A stretch of 64,000 nucleotides of DNA from Marinifilum flexuosum (GCF_003610555.1 NZ_RAPQ01000009.1:248001-312000), one strand, 5' to 3'. Shown: positions 8,508 through 17,641, counted from the stretch's first letter. Made by a program: numbers and translations. The notes: a model not told the origin generated them from the sequence alone.

Positions 8508-9416
8508 ATGAGCGATATTATAAATATCAAAACCATAACGGAACTTCACGATATAATGGGGTTTGAAAAACCACAGCACCCATTAATTTCTATAGTAGAT
8601 TTTTCGAAGGTTGAACCAATACATTTGGGAAGTAATATTAAAATTGTCTCCTTCTTGTATTCTGTCATGCTGAAAAGTGCCAATTGTGGACATGTAAGAT
8701 ATGGGCGAAAAACATACGATTTTCAGGAAGGAACACTATTCTGTATGGCTCCTAACCAGGTAATCACAACTGAGGGTGTTGATGAACCTGATGAATATTC
8801 GGGATGGGGATTGTTTTTTCATCCTGATTTAATCCGTAAAAGTGCTCTTTCAAAAAAGATTCAGGAGTTTACTTTCTTCACTTACGAGGTGGATGAAGCC
8901 CTTCATTTATCCGATCTGGAAAAGAAAAACCTTTCGGAACTGTTGGGACGAATTAAAGATGAATACTGTGCCAATCTTGATAATTTTAGCAATGATGTAA
9001 TCCTATCGAGTCTGGAATTGTTCTTAAACTATTGCAACAGGTATTACGGCAGACAGTTTATTACCAGAAGTTCTTACAATAAAGACATTTTAAGCCAACT
9101 GGAAAGCTTGTTAAAAGATTACTTTAACACCGATAAGGCTGAACAATTCGGCATTCCAACCGTGAAGTATTGTGCCGAACAATTGAATTTCTCACCAAAT
9201 TATTTGAGCGATCTAATTAAGAAAGAAAGTGGCAAAAGCGTTCAGGAACATATTCATTATAGATTGATAGAGAAAGCCAAAACAAAATTACTAAGCACTA
9301 CAAACTCAATTAGCGAAATAGCCAATGAATTGGGCTTTGAATACCCACAATATTTTAGTAAAATTTTTAAATCGAAAACTGGTTTATCACCAGTAGAATA
9401 CCGCAATTTGAACTAG
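8508..9416 (+). CDS. AraC-family transcriptional regulator
   Basis: 302 residues. The N-terminal half (about 30-170) fits the cupin-like sensor part of the many Bacteroidota AraC proteins (YGRKTYDFQEGTLFCMAPNQ, WGLFFHPDLI). The C-terminal 100 residues are a double helix-turn-helix: AEQLNFSPNYLSDLIKKESGKSVQEHI followed by ISEIANELGFEYPQYFSKIFKSKTGLSPVEYR, the AraC signature. It is 16 bp upstream of the MBL-fold hydrolase gene and probably shares its transcript. A direct repeat with 21-bp spacing lies upstream. The effector is unknown. Confidence 0.9.
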   Translation: MSDIINIKTITELHDIMGFEKPQHPLISIVDFSKVEPIHLGSNIKIVSFLYSVMLKSANCGHVRYGRKTYDFQEGTLFCMAPNQVITTEGVDEPDEYSGWGLFFHPDLIRKSALSKKIQEFTFFTYEVDEALHLSDLEKKNLSELLGRIKDEYCANLDNFSNDVILSSLELFLNYCNRYYGRQFITRSSYNKDILSQLESLLKDYFNTDKAEQFGIPTVKYCAEQLNFSPNYLSDLIKKESGKSVQEHIHYRLIEKAKTKLLSTTNSISEIANELGFEYPQYFSKIFKSKTGLSPVEYRNLN

Positions 9417-9432
9417 AAGGATACGAAGAAGA

Positions 9433-10572
9433 ATGAGAAGATTGAAAAAGATGGGGATAGGATTAGGAATATTATTGTTGGTTACCTGTATTATTGGAGT
9501 TTCATTTATTTATATCAGTCCACAATTTGGGAGAAGAGCCAACGCCAATCAGAAAAAGGCTTATGCCTTGCTACCAAACTATAAGGATGGAAAATTCATT
9601 AATCGTGAAAAAATTGAAATGGAAATGAGCATGCGCTCTTTTTCTAAGATGTTTCGCGAAATGTTGAGTCCCGATCCCAATGTAAATCCAAAATCGAATA
9701 TTGAGGTAGTCAATTTAAATTCAGATGATTTAGAAGTCAAAGCAGATTCTATAAACGAAGTAATTTGGTTGGGACACTCTTCTTTCCTAATCAGGCTAAA
9801 TGGCAAAACCATTTTGCTGGATCCGGTATTTAGCGAGAAAACCGGCCCACATTCCTTCTTTGGAAGAAAGAAATACAACAATCAGATGCCAATCGACTTA
9901 ATCGACATACCACATGTTGATGCAGTTTTCATCTCTCATGATCACTACGATCATTTGGATTATTACAGCATAGTAAACTTAAAGGACAAAACCGATAGAT
10001 TTCTTGTTCCTATTGGAGTTGGCAATCATCTTAAGTCTTGGAAAGTTGATGAAAACAAAATTCAAGAATTCAATTGGTGGGATGAAGGTGCTTTCGATGA
10101 AATCCAATTTGCCTTTACTCCTACTCGCCACATGTCTGGTAGAGGCTTGGCCGACCAATCATCAACGCTTTGGGGGTCATGGGTACTAAAAGGAAAAGAC
10201 AAGAGCATCTATTTTAGTGGAGATGGCGGATATGGCGAACATTTTAAAGAGATTGGTGAAAAATATGGCCCCTTCGATATTGGCTTAATGGAATGCGGAC
10301 AGTACAATAAACTTTGGGCTGATGTACATATGATGCCTGAAGAATCGGTGCAAGCAGGTATGGATGTAAAAGCAAAAAGAATCATCCCAATTCATTGGGG
10401 ATCGTATCGCTTGGCAAACCATGCCTGGACAGAGCCTGTGGAAAGATTTAAGGCCAAAGCTAAAGAGCTTGATGCTACTATTTTAACTCCTCGAATTGGA
10501 GAAAATATTAATTTGAACCAGCAAGAACATACACAATCTACCGAGTGGTGGGTAAAAATAACAGGCAAGTAA
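9433..10572 (+). CDS. Membrane-anchored MBL-fold metal-dependent hydrolase (UlaG/NAPE-PLD-like)
   Basis: 379 residues. An N-terminal helix at about 8-28 anchors or exports the protein. The metallo-beta-lactamase fold shows WLGHSSFLIRLNGKTILLDPVF, the metal motif HDHYDHLD near residue 160-170, TRHMSGRGL, YFSGDGGYG and PIHWGSYRL, in the order of the UlaG/NAPE-hydrolysing phospholipase D group. That suggests a phosphodiesterase acting on a lipid or a small cyclic compound. Probably co-transcribed with the AraC regulator, which may control it. The substrate is not known. Confidence 0.85.
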   Translation: MRRLKKMGIGLGILLLVTCIIGVSFIYISPQFGRRANANQKKAYALLPNYKDGKFINREKIEMEMSMRSFSKMFREMLSPDPNVNPKSNIEVVNLNSDDLEVKADSINEVIWLGHSSFLIRLNGKTILLDPVFSEKTGPHSFFGRKKYNNQMPIDLIDIPHVDAVFISHDHYDHLDYYSIVNLKDKTDRFLVPIGVGNHLKSWKVDENKIQEFNWWDEGAFDEIQFAFTPTRHMSGRGLADQSSTLWGSWVLKGKDKSIYFSGDGGYGEHFKEIGEKYGPFDIGLMECGQYNKLWADVHMMPEESVQAGMDVKAKRIIPIHWGSYRLANHAWTEPVERFKAKAKELDATILTPRIGENINLNQQEHTQSTEWWVKITGK

Positions 10573-10594
10573 ACTTTGATTTTACAATTTGATT

Positions 10595-10626
10595 GAGGCT
10601 GTTCCTATTAGGGACAGCCTCTTTTG
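10595..10626 (+). terminator. Terminator after the MBL hydrolase gene
   Basis: Stem GAGGCTGTTCC / GGGACAGCCTC (11 bp, one G-T pair) with loop TATTA, at 10595-10621, followed by TTTTGTTG. Confidence 0.85.
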
Positions 10627-10684
10627 TTGTTATGGGATTTATATCAAACAACAGTTCGTTGCACAAGTTCTGATTTAACAAAAA

Positions 10685-10715
10685 TTTGAATATTTGCATA
10701 AGCTTTGTAAATTTG
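10685..10715 (+). promoter_or_regulatory. Bacteroidota-type promoter of the ion channel gene
   Basis: TTTG at 10685-10688 (-33 element) and TAAATTTG at 10708-10715 (perfect TAnnTTTG -7 element) with a 19-bp spacer, about 75 bp before the start codon at 10789. Confidence 0.65.
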
Positions 10716-10788
10716 ATCTTTCACAAATAAACACTTAAAATTTGCGCTGCTGGCCCATAAACTCAATTGAAAACCTATTAAGCACCTC

Positions 10789-11610
10789 ATGATAAAAAAA
10801 CTGTTCCTAAACGATAAAATAATTCTTAGTCTGATCCTTTTTAATGCGATCCTGTTATTTATAAGCGGTTTTTCCCTTTCCGAGTTTAGTACATTTTTTA
10901 TTCACACTCTGGATAATGTAATTACAGGCTTGTTTTTAATCGAATTGGGCATTAAACTCAACGAGTTTGGCCTAAAAGGCTATTTTGCTTCCAATTGGAA
11001 CAAGTTAGATTTTGTCTTGGTGGTTCTGTCAATTCCCGCATTTGTAACCTTCATTTTTCATGCGCATGATTCTGACATCAGTTTCTTGTTGGTATTTCGA
11101 TTAATGAGGGTTTTTAAATCATTCCGATTTTTAAAGTTTATTCCTGGTGTCGATCAATTATTCAAAGACATCAAGCGAGCCTTAAAGGCCTCAGTTATTG
11201 TACTAATAGGATTTGCCATTTATATTTTCATTATTGGCGTATTTTCCTTTTACCTGTTTGAATCAAGCGCACCGCAATACTTTAAGAATCCATTGATATC
11301 TCTTTACTCTATATTTAAGATTTTTACCGTAGAAGGATGGTTTGAAATACCCGAAGAAATAACTCAAGGCTACTCTCCTACGGCAGCCTTTTTCACTTAT
11401 TTCTACTTTATATTTATTCTTCTTACAGGAGGGATTTTTGGTCTGTCCTTAGTAAACTCCATTTTTGTAGATGCAATGGTGAGCGATAATAACGACGAAC
11501 TAGAGAAGAAAATTGACAATTTGGAAAAAAAGATAGATGTACTGCTAAAGCAAAATGAATCTCATAATGGTCTACCTAAACAAAAGGAAATCATAGTTCA
11601 TGAGAATTGA
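10789..11610 (+). CDS. Voltage-gated cation channel, BacNav-like (ion transport protein)
   Basis: 273 residues, the length of single-domain bacterial sodium channels. Six helices are visible: S1 from about residue 12, S4 as RLMRVFKSFRFLK near 105-117 with a basic residue at every third position, S5 at about 138-165, the pore helix with FTVEGWFEIPEE near 180-192, and S6 at about 200-230. The Glu and Trp of the NaChBac LESW filter are kept, the rest differs. The C-terminus ELEKKIDNLEKKIDVLLKQ is a coiled coil, as in the tetramerisation tail of this family. It forms a membrane cation pore; sodium selectivity is inferred. It has its own promoter. Confidence 0.85.
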   Translation: MIKKLFLNDKIILSLILFNAILLFISGFSLSEFSTFFIHTLDNVITGLFLIELGIKLNEFGLKGYFASNWNKLDFVLVVLSIPAFVTFIFHAHDSDISFLLVFRLMRVFKSFRFLKFIPGVDQLFKDIKRALKASVIVLIGFAIYIFIIGVFSFYLFESSAPQYFKNPLISLYSIFKIFTVEGWFEIPEEITQGYSPTAAFFTYFYFIFILLTGGIFGLSLVNSIFVDAMVSDNNDELEKKIDNLEKKIDVLLKQNESHNGLPKQKEIIVHEN

Positions 11611-11725
11611 TTTCCTGAAAATTATCAGAAATAATTCAATTCTGTAATAGATATAAGATTCGTAAAGCTAAAGACAATAACCACTTGCCTTTTTATAAAA
11701 TTTCTGGCTTACTGATTAACATGAA

Positions 11726-12016
11726 TCAAGGATTATACAAATCCGGATTAAAGAAATCCATAATCGATTTGATCATCTCGATTTTAACATTGGCCTTTTT
11801 GTGTTCGGAATCCAAGTCGGTAGTGTGTAGGTATGCACTTAGTGCTTCTGGCAGGTTACCCATTTGATGGTACAATTCACCAATTTGAAACTGAGCCTCA
11901 ATATTCTTCGCATCAAGCTTCAGTACAGATTTGTACATTTCTATTGCTGCTTCAATCTTTTCTGCTTTGGCCAATTCTGCAGCTTCCACCATTAATTTTT
12001 CCACTTCCTTACTCAT
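11726..12016 (-). CDS. Small tetratricopeptide repeat protein
   Basis: 96 residues, nearly all TPR: AELAKAEKIEAAIEMYKSVLKLDAKNIEAQFQIGELYHQMGNLPEALSAYLHTTDLDSEHKKA gives two to two and a half repeats. It has no signal peptide or membrane segment, so it is probably a cytoplasmic adaptor. It stands alone on the minus strand behind a good promoter at 12093-12063. Its partner is unknown. Confidence 0.8.
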   Translation of the reverse strand: MSKEVEKLMVEAAELAKAEKIEAAIEMYKSVLKLDAKNIEAQFQIGELYHQMGNLPEALSAYLHTTDLDSEHKKANVKIEMIKSIMDFFNPDLYNP

Positions 12017-12062
12017 GATGTAATCCTTTACCTAATGGATAAAATCTCAATTTAATTTTGAG

Positions 12063-12093
12063 CAAATGTAAGCATTAGCCTTTACCAATCAAA
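12063..12093 (-). promoter_or_regulatory. Promoter of the TPR gene
   Basis: On the minus strand TTTG (12093-12090) and TACATTTG (12070-12063) with a 19-bp spacer, a full match to the Bacteroidota consensus, about 45 bp before the start codon. Confidence 0.65.
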
Positions 12094-12160
12094 GCATGGA
12101 GCAAGAAGTATGTGCAGTTTATTAAACATTACAGGATATTCTTCAATCTCCCAAATGCAT

Positions 12161-12601
12161 TGAATTGATCTTCAAGTCTACTGAATTAATCTTAGCACCC
12201 ACTGAATGATGTTTCAAGGCTACTGAAACAATCTCACCATCTATTGAATAAGGATTAAAGGCCATTGAATGGATCTCACTGGTCGATGAATTATTCTCAG
12301 CACCTAATGAATCAAACACACATCCTATTGAAACGTCATCACTATCTACTGAATTAAAATCACAGTCTACTGAAGTGAAGTCAGCGCCCTATGAATGAAA
12401 CTCTCCACGCAATGAATTAATCACAAGCCCTTTTGAACCAAACTCAGAGCATACTGAATCACCCAACGTGTGAATTGAACGATTCTTTCAGTCTACTGAA
12501 AAGAACAACGCGTGCTCTGAATAAAACTTACCATCTGTTGATTGTATCTTCAAAGCTGTTGATTACTTCTCGATGCATTCCGAACCGAACTCTCATTAAA
12601 A
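12161..12601. repeat. Degenerate 21-bp-period intergenic array (array 1), 21 units
   Basis: Twenty-one consecutive blocks of exactly 21 bp begin at 12161, 12182, 12203 and so on to 12581, with no indel. The anchor TGA opens units 1-20 and TGAA opens units 1-18. The looser consensus is TGAATnAAnCTCAnnnnCTA, with C at unit position 10, A at 13 and CTA at 18-20 enriched and the rest nearly random. A partial dyad TGA-N7-TCA is visible. Every frame has stops, so it is not a coding heptad repeat. It fills the space between the divergent promoters of the TPR and flavin reductase genes. Confidence 0.8.
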
Positions 12602-12623
12602 TCATCACATCTCCATGTCCATA

Positions 12624-12655
12624 AATTGTACTATCGAGTCTATTTTGTAAGTTTG
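12624..12655 (+). promoter_or_regulatory. Promoter of the flavin reductase gene
   Basis: ATTG at 12624-12627 (one mismatch to TTTG), a 20-bp spacer and TAAGTTTG at 12648-12655, a perfect -7 box, 29 bp before the start codon. Confidence 0.5.
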
Positions 12656-12684
12656 TACGTTGAATTAAATCAAGCAAAATAATA

Positions 12685-13296
12685 ATGGCAAAACAACATT
12701 GGAAACCGGGAACCATGGTTTATCCTATACCAGCTGTAATGGTTAGTTGCGGATCGAAACCTGAAGATTACAATATCATAACAATTGCCTGGACAGGAAC
12801 CATTTGCAGCGATCCTGCAATGTGTTACATTTCGGTGCGTAAGAACAGACACTCTTACGATATCATTAAAGAATCGGGAGAATTTGTAATCAATTTAACA
12901 ACCAAAAACCTGGCCTATGCTACCGATTGGTGCGGAGTTAAATCGGGAAAGGATTTCAATAAGTTTAAAGAAATGAATCTTACTCCTGCTCCATCAAAAG
13001 AAATATCGGCACCTATTATTGAAGAATCGCCATTGAGCATTGAGTGTAAAGTGAAAAACATTGTAGAATTGGGTTCACACGATATGTTTATTGCCGAGGT
13101 GGTAAATGTGCAGGCCGATGAAAAATACATAAACGAGAAAACCGGAAAGTTCTTGCTTAGCAAAGCTCGTCCTATTGCCTACTCGCATGGTTATTACTTT
13201 GAGCTGGGTAAACTGATTGGACAATTCGGACACTCAGTAATGAAAAAGAAAACCAGAGAAATAAAAGGCAAAAAGGGAAAGGCTAGAAAGGCCTAA
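12685..13296 (+). CDS. Flavin reductase family protein (FMN-binding split barrel)
   Basis: 203 residues. The sequence WKPGTMVYPIPAVMVSCGS, IITIAWTGTICSDPAMCYISVR and ESGEFVINLTTKNLAYATDWCG is characteristic of the PF01613 flavin reductase/flavoredoxin group, which bind FMN and reduce it or carry electrons. The C-terminal 20 residues are a Lys-rich tail. The gene is alone, with a promoter just upstream and a shared terminator downstream. The physiological electron partner is unknown. Confidence 0.88.
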   Translation: MAKQHWKPGTMVYPIPAVMVSCGSKPEDYNIITIAWTGTICSDPAMCYISVRKNRHSYDIIKESGEFVINLTTKNLAYATDWCGVKSGKDFNKFKEMNLTPAPSKEISAPIIEESPLSIECKVKNIVELGSHDMFIAEVVNVQADEKYINEKTGKFLLSKARPIAYSHGYYFELGKLIGQFGHSVMKKKTREIKGKKGKARKA

Positions 13297-13338
13297 GGAG
13301 AAAGTATAAAATACAGATCTTTATTTTATCTATATCTT

Positions 13339-13443
13339 GTAAAGACAGCATTAATGCTGTCTCTACAACAATTACAAGTTGTAAATCCGAGGCTGTGCCA
13401 TGGATCTATCCCCCGGAGTATTATGCTAGTCCAACAGCATAAT
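13339..13443. repeat. Composite REP-like element: two REP types and a third hairpin
   Basis: At 13339-13366 lies a palindrome with core AGACAGCAT-TA-ATGCTGTCT (REP type 1, also at 59067, 61373, 61445 and 61704). At 13384-13406 lies a copy related to the palindrome at 58520 (REP type 2, ATCC-GAGGC..GCC-TGGAT). At 13420-13443 lies ATTATGCT / AGCATAAT with an 8-nt loop. They sit between convergent genes. Confidence 0.7.
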
Positions 13444-13464
13444 GATCTATAAACATGATATACA

Positions 13465-13496
13465 AAAAATACCGGCCTTTTGAGCCGGTATTTTTA
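13465..13496. terminator. Bidirectional terminator between flavin reductase and DUF4293 genes
   Basis: AAAAATACCGGC / GCCGGTATTTTT stem with loop CTTTTGA, A-rich on the left and T-rich on the right, so it can serve both convergent genes. Confidence 0.85.
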
Positions 13497-13513
13497 GTTT
13501 ATATCGTTTCGAA

Positions 13514-13975
13514 TTATCTGATTCTATCCATTGAGCGAATCATTGCTTCGTCTTTTCCAATGCTTCTTAATGCCAAGTAACTTAGGATTAAAGCTACCAA
13601 TGGAAATGCATTGATAATACTATAATTGGCAATTGCATTCAATTCACCTGCCTGACTGTTGATGCTGTAATAAATTAATCCCATTGCACCCAACATACAA
13701 ACCATATTAAAAATGGTAAGGCGAATTTGAATCATTCTCTTTTTAAACAAGAAAATGGTAATTAAACTAACCAGCGCAATAACCGATAGTAAAATTGCTA
13801 CTGGGTATGCAATAAATATTGCAGGAGCACCTTCGGCAATTGCAGGAATTCCCCTGTACAAAAACTCATAAGTTTGACCTGCAGTATCAATAAGTTCAGC
13901 CAATGGGAAAAAGAACATGATCCCAATTAAAATAAAGCTTCCCAACAAGTATAAAGATTGTATTCTTTGTATCAT
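13514..13975 (-). CDS. DUF4293 family membrane protein
   Basis: 153 residues with four hydrophobic helices, beginning MIQRIQSLYLLGSFILIGIM and ending with SIGKDEAMIRSMDRIR. The MIQRIQSxYLL opening and four-helix pattern are those of DUF4293, a family I know only from Bacteroidota. Inner membrane; function unknown. It is a single gene between two terminators (13465 and 14012). Confidence 0.8.
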   Translation of the reverse strand: MIQRIQSLYLLGSFILIGIMFFFPLAELIDTAGQTYEFLYRGIPAIAEGAPAIFIAYPVAILLSVIALVSLITIFLFKKRMIQIRLTIFNMVCMLGAMGLIYYSINSQAGELNAIANYSIINAFPLVALILSYLALRSIGKDEAMIRSMDRIR

Positions 13976-14011
13976 AGTTATTAATTTTTGTACAAATTTA
14001 ATTTTAAATTA

Positions 14012-14041
14012 AAAAGCAGCAAACTTTCATTTGCTGCTTTT
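14012..14041 (-). terminator. Terminator of the DUF5916 gene
   Basis: AAAAGCAGCAAA / TTTGCTGCTTTT, 12-bp arms with a 6-nt loop, followed on the minus strand by further T residues. It lies 133 bp after the stop of the minus-strand gene. Confidence 0.75.
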
Positions 14042-14174
14042 AACCATCATTACTTAACACTAACTAATCACACTTAAAAATTGCTTTTGAATGAATTCCC
14101 CTAAAACTCTTCAAAACTAAACCCTTAAGCTTTCACGGTAAGTTAAGGCCCGTAAAATTTAAGTAGGTTTACCA

Positions 14175-16604
14175 TTAACCTTTTCTCTTTAACGACATGT
14201 AGTCGATATAATATATTACTTTCAGCGACAAACTATTAAACTGAGTCGCATCAAATGTCTCTTTTAAATTATTCACAAAGCGATGTGCTACCTGATCGCC
14301 ACTATCAAAAATTGAATTTTTCCAAACCACTGCCAATTCACTACCCGGAGCAAACCTCCATGAATAAACCATATCAATATTAAAACTATTGAAGTTGATA
14401 TCGTGATTTTCGTTATAATTGGATTCGGCAAGTCTACCATTATCCTTAAGCGTATAAAAGTTTTCATACTCAGCCTTGGCCCAATAGTGCCTTGCCCTGA
14501 AGCTTAAGGAACTTTTTTTATTGAAAATAAAATTGGCACTTAACCTATTTTCCAAATAGGAAGTATTTCTTTCACCAATATATACTGTAGTTAAGCCATT
14601 GTTTTCCTCACTACTTGCATACCCCTGTTCATTTAGCTGCCTATCCCACTCCAGCTTATAATTCATGGTAAATCGATCGCTAAAGCGATATCTTGGTTCT
14701 ATTTCCAGTGAAAAGGTTTTTAAATTGTCCGTAGAAAGTCGTTTGCCAAAATCACCTCTAATATCAATAGCAAATGCCTTTCTATAATCCGACGACACCC
14801 ATGCGCCAATAAATGCAGAAGAGCCTTTTCTAAGTTTCATTCCTTCCACTCTTGGTTCATTATAATCATATTGATGAAGAGGTCTGAAATTACCATAAAC
14901 TCCTAACGCAGTATGATCCTTAAACTTTAAACGAGTATTGTAAAATATGGTAAAACGAGCAAATCGTTTAGGTTCATACCTGGTTTCGTGATGAAAACGA
15001 ATATTTGCAGAACGTGTCAGCAAGCTCCCCTTAGGCTCATGATTGGCATAGAAAAAATTCAGGTTATTATTGATTTGGTTGTTGCGAAACAAGAAGCCCA
15101 TATCATTGGGATTATAATCATCAGATATCATTCGATGATAAAAGTTCCAATTAAATTTCCCACTAATTTTCCCAAACGACACTTCATGATAATGACCATT
15201 CTGATCGGAATCATCATCAATCATTCTTTTGGAAATAATTCCCTTTGCCTTCAACCTATGGGATCTTTTTGCGTTTTTGAACACAAACTCAGTTCCAGCT
15301 ACATTAGCCATATAATCAATTTCGGGCACATACCTATTGGTATTAAAGAAACTCACATAGGACTCATTCTTTAAGCTTTTATCTACAACGAGCATATTAT
15401 AATTGGAAAACGGTTGAGTTTTAAACTTTCTGCTATCCCCGCTTATGGTATCCGTAATTGTTGCATAAGTATTTTTTGTCATTGCATTTAAAATACCAAT
15501 TCCCAAACCTTTTGCATTTCTACCTGAAACTTTTGTTGCATTAATGATCTTGGATTCAATCGGGTTTTCACTTACAGTCTCATGATCTCCCACATCATCC
15601 CAGGCTGCTGATTTATTCATAGGTCTGCCACCAATTCTACGGGAGTAAAAAATATCTCCGCGATTAAAAAGCTCCTTGGCTTCGGTAAAAAACTGTCTTT
15701 TTTCGTCAAATTTGGTTTCATAAGGAGAAAGGTTCAAAACCTCATCATCCGATTGCACCTGACCAAAATCAGGAATCAACATCATATCCAGTGTATAACT
15801 TTCGTTGATTCCATATTTCAAATCCATCCCACCACGATAGTTATTCTCCCATTTTGAATCATCGGAAGATTTATCCAAATAAGTTGAAAAATAAGGTGTA
15901 AATGACAAACGAACCGGAGGATTTACATTCTCAATCCCCTTTAAGACACCACTTTGATTGATCCATCCATCTTCTTCCTTATCTACAAAATTCCAGGTCA
16001 CCTTCTCACGTACTTTTTGTACATTTCTTATAACATTCACGCCCCATAGCTGTACTTCTTTTTTAGGAAAACGCAATGCAGAGTAGGGAATTTCCAACTC
16101 CGCACTCCACCCAACACCATTAATTTCAGTAGCACTATTCCAAACCCCATCCCAACTTGAATCTTCACGGTTATTCACCACTTTAGCATCCCATTGCACA
16201 CCAGCAGGGGTTACTGCAAATTCAAATGCATCCAGGCCGTTGTTGAACGGATCTATCAGCAGCAATAAGAAATCAGTGTTCTTCATCTCATCTCTTTTGC
16301 TTAGCTCACTATAAATGTTTTTGGAATCCGAATCATACATCATCACTCCTACAATAAGGGCATCATCAGTATAAACAAACTTTACTTCGGTTTTATAATT
16401 AGATGGACTTCCATTATTAGGCTCATTCTGAATAAAATCAGTAGCAATAGGCACACCTTTCCAAATTGCATCATCGAGATTTCCATCGATAACCGGCTTC
16501 TTCGTAACACGAACTGCTCGAATTTCCTTCTTTTCAAGATTTACACCGTATCCAGGCAATGCCATAATTAATAATAGAACTATAAATAAGGATAATTTAT
16601 ACAT
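14175..16604 (-). CDS. DUF5916 outer-membrane beta-barrel protein with N-terminal CBM9-like domain
   Basis: 809 residues. A signal peptide (about 1-20) is followed by a carbohydrate-binding family 9-like beta-sandwich at about 30-230 (KPVIDGNLDDAIWKGVP, FVYTDDALIVGVMMYD). The rest alternates amphipathic strands typical of DUF5916 barrels, with SPYETKFDEKRQFFTEAKELFNRGDIFYSRRIGG near the domain junction. Length agrees with the family (750-870). Likely located in the outer membrane; the family is common in Bacteroidota but its function is not established. Single gene. Confidence 0.85.
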   Translation of the reverse strand: MYKLSLFIVLLLIMALPGYGVNLEKKEIRAVRVTKKPVIDGNLDDAIWKGVPIATDFIQNEPNNGSPSNYKTEVKFVYTDDALIVGVMMYDSDSKNIYSELSKRDEMKNTDFLLLLIDPFNNGLDAFEFAVTPAGVQWDAKVVNNREDSSWDGVWNSATEINGVGWSAELEIPYSALRFPKKEVQLWGVNVIRNVQKVREKVTWNFVDKEEDGWINQSGVLKGIENVNPPVRLSFTPYFSTYLDKSSDDSKWENNYRGGMDLKYGINESYTLDMMLIPDFGQVQSDDEVLNLSPYETKFDEKRQFFTEAKELFNRGDIFYSRRIGGRPMNKSAAWDDVGDHETVSENPIESKIINATKVSGRNAKGLGIGILNAMTKNTYATITDTISGDSRKFKTQPFSNYNMLVVDKSLKNESYVSFFNTNRYVPEIDYMANVAGTEFVFKNAKRSHRLKAKGIISKRMIDDDSDQNGHYHEVSFGKISGKFNWNFYHRMISDDYNPNDMGFLFRNNQINNNLNFFYANHEPKGSLLTRSANIRFHHETRYEPKRFARFTIFYNTRLKFKDHTALGVYGNFRPLHQYDYNEPRVEGMKLRKGSSAFIGAWVSSDYRKAFAIDIRGDFGKRLSTDNLKTFSLEIEPRYRFSDRFTMNYKLEWDRQLNEQGYASSEENNGLTTVYIGERNTSYLENRLSANFIFNKKSSLSFRARHYWAKAEYENFYTLKDNGRLAESNYNENHDINFNSFNIDMVYSWRFAPGSELAVVWKNSIFDSGDQVAHRFVNNLKETFDATQFNSLSLKVIYYIDYMSLKRKG

Positions 16605-16781
16605 GGTTGATTTTAGGTAATAATGGTTTTAGTTGGTATACTAATTTGGTTGTCTGCACTTTCTTAAACATACAGCATGCCAATAAGATTTATCAACTGA
16701 CTACCAGAACAATTACCCCAAAACATCAATTACTGTAACTGAACGAATTCGGTACTGCCTTGTTCGATAGTGAACACAAAA

Positions 16782-16807
16782 AAGCCGCTTGATACATCAA
16801 GCGGCTT
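16782..16807 (-). terminator. Terminator of the prohibitin-like gene
   Basis: 12-bp perfect arms AAGCCGCTTGAT / ATCAAGCGGCTT with a 2-nt centre, followed on the minus strand by TTTTTGTG. It lies 21 bp after the stop at 16829. Confidence 0.85.
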
Positions 16808-16828
16808 AGCGTTATTCAATTATAACTA

Positions 16829-17641
16829 TTAATTATTTCCTAAAATCAACGGCATTCCATCTTTTCCACTTCCAATAACAATAACTTTCGAATTTGGAGA
16901 TTCCGACAACTTAATGGTTGCTTCAATTCCTCTCATTTTCAAAAGTGCTGGAGTCAAACTGCTATTGATAATCTTATTTGCTCTGGCTTCCCCTTCCGCA
17001 GCAATTCTTTTTCTTTCCGCCTCACTTTTTTCTTTTTCCAATTTAAACTGATAAGCCAGTGCTTCCTGCTCTTGCTGAAGTTTGCTTTCAATCGCAACTT
17101 TAATTTTCTCAGGTAGATTGATCGAACGAATCAAAAGAGCTCGCATCTGAATGTTATTATTTTTAAGAATTTCAGAAGTTTCTGTGATAATGGCTTCCTC
17201 AACCTCTTTTCTTTTGGTTGAATAAATCTCTTCAGCTGTATATCTACCTGCAACTTGTCGAACTGAAGAACGAACCTCAGGAATTACCAATTGACTGATG
17301 TAATCCTTACCAAATATCTCGTGCAAAAACCCAATTTTGTTATAAACAGGATTAAAACGAACCGAAACATCAATGTTTACAGACAAACCATTCTTATCCA
17401 AAACATCCATTGTTTCTTCACTCTTTTGCTCTCTTACATCGTAAACATGCATATCATTCCATGGAGCAATAATATGAAAACCAGGTAAAAATACATTTTC
17501 TTTATCCAATCCTCCAGAGAATTTTCTAAATATTACACCTCTCTCACCAGGTTGTAATGTTAAAAACATACTTGATCCTGATAAAATTAGGATAACAGCA
17601 AAAATTGCCAATACAATTAAAAAATAGGGTTGCTTCTTCAT
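16829..17641 (-). CDS. Prohibitin/HflC-type SPFH-domain membrane protein
   Basis: 270 residues from ATG at 17641 (MKKQPYFLIVLAIFAV); an upstream in-frame ATG at 17725 would add a Lys/Asn/Tyr-rich stretch that does not look like the family. One N-terminal helix is followed by the SPFH domain (LQPGERGVIFRKFSGGLD, VSVRFNPVYNKIGFLHEIFGKDY, YTAEEIYSTKRKEVEEAI) and a helical coiled coil (EQEALAYQFKLEKEKSEAERKRIAAEGEARANKI). Such proteins form large rings at the inner membrane and organise proteases or lipid domains. Single gene with its own terminator. Confidence 0.9.
   Translation of the reverse strand: MKKQPYFLIVLAIFAVILILSGSSMFLTLQPGERGVIFRKFSGGLDKENVFLPGFHIIAPWNDMHVYDVREQKSEETMDVLDKNGLSVNIDVSVRFNPVYNKIGFLHEIFGKDYISQLVIPEVRSSVRQVAGRYTAEEIYSTKRKEVEEAIITETSEILKNNNIQMRALLIRSINLPEKIKVAIESKLQQEQEALAYQFKLEKEKSEAERKRIAAEGEARANKIINSSLTPALLKMRGIEATIKLSESPNSKVIVIGSGKDGMPLILGNN

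Noticed and set aside
12161-12601. Array 1 as a coding heptad repeat
   Set aside because: In the frame starting GAA the units read E-x-x-S-x-x-T, but five TGA/TAA codons interrupt it and the base changes are not concentrated at third positions; the other frames have a stop in nearly every unit.
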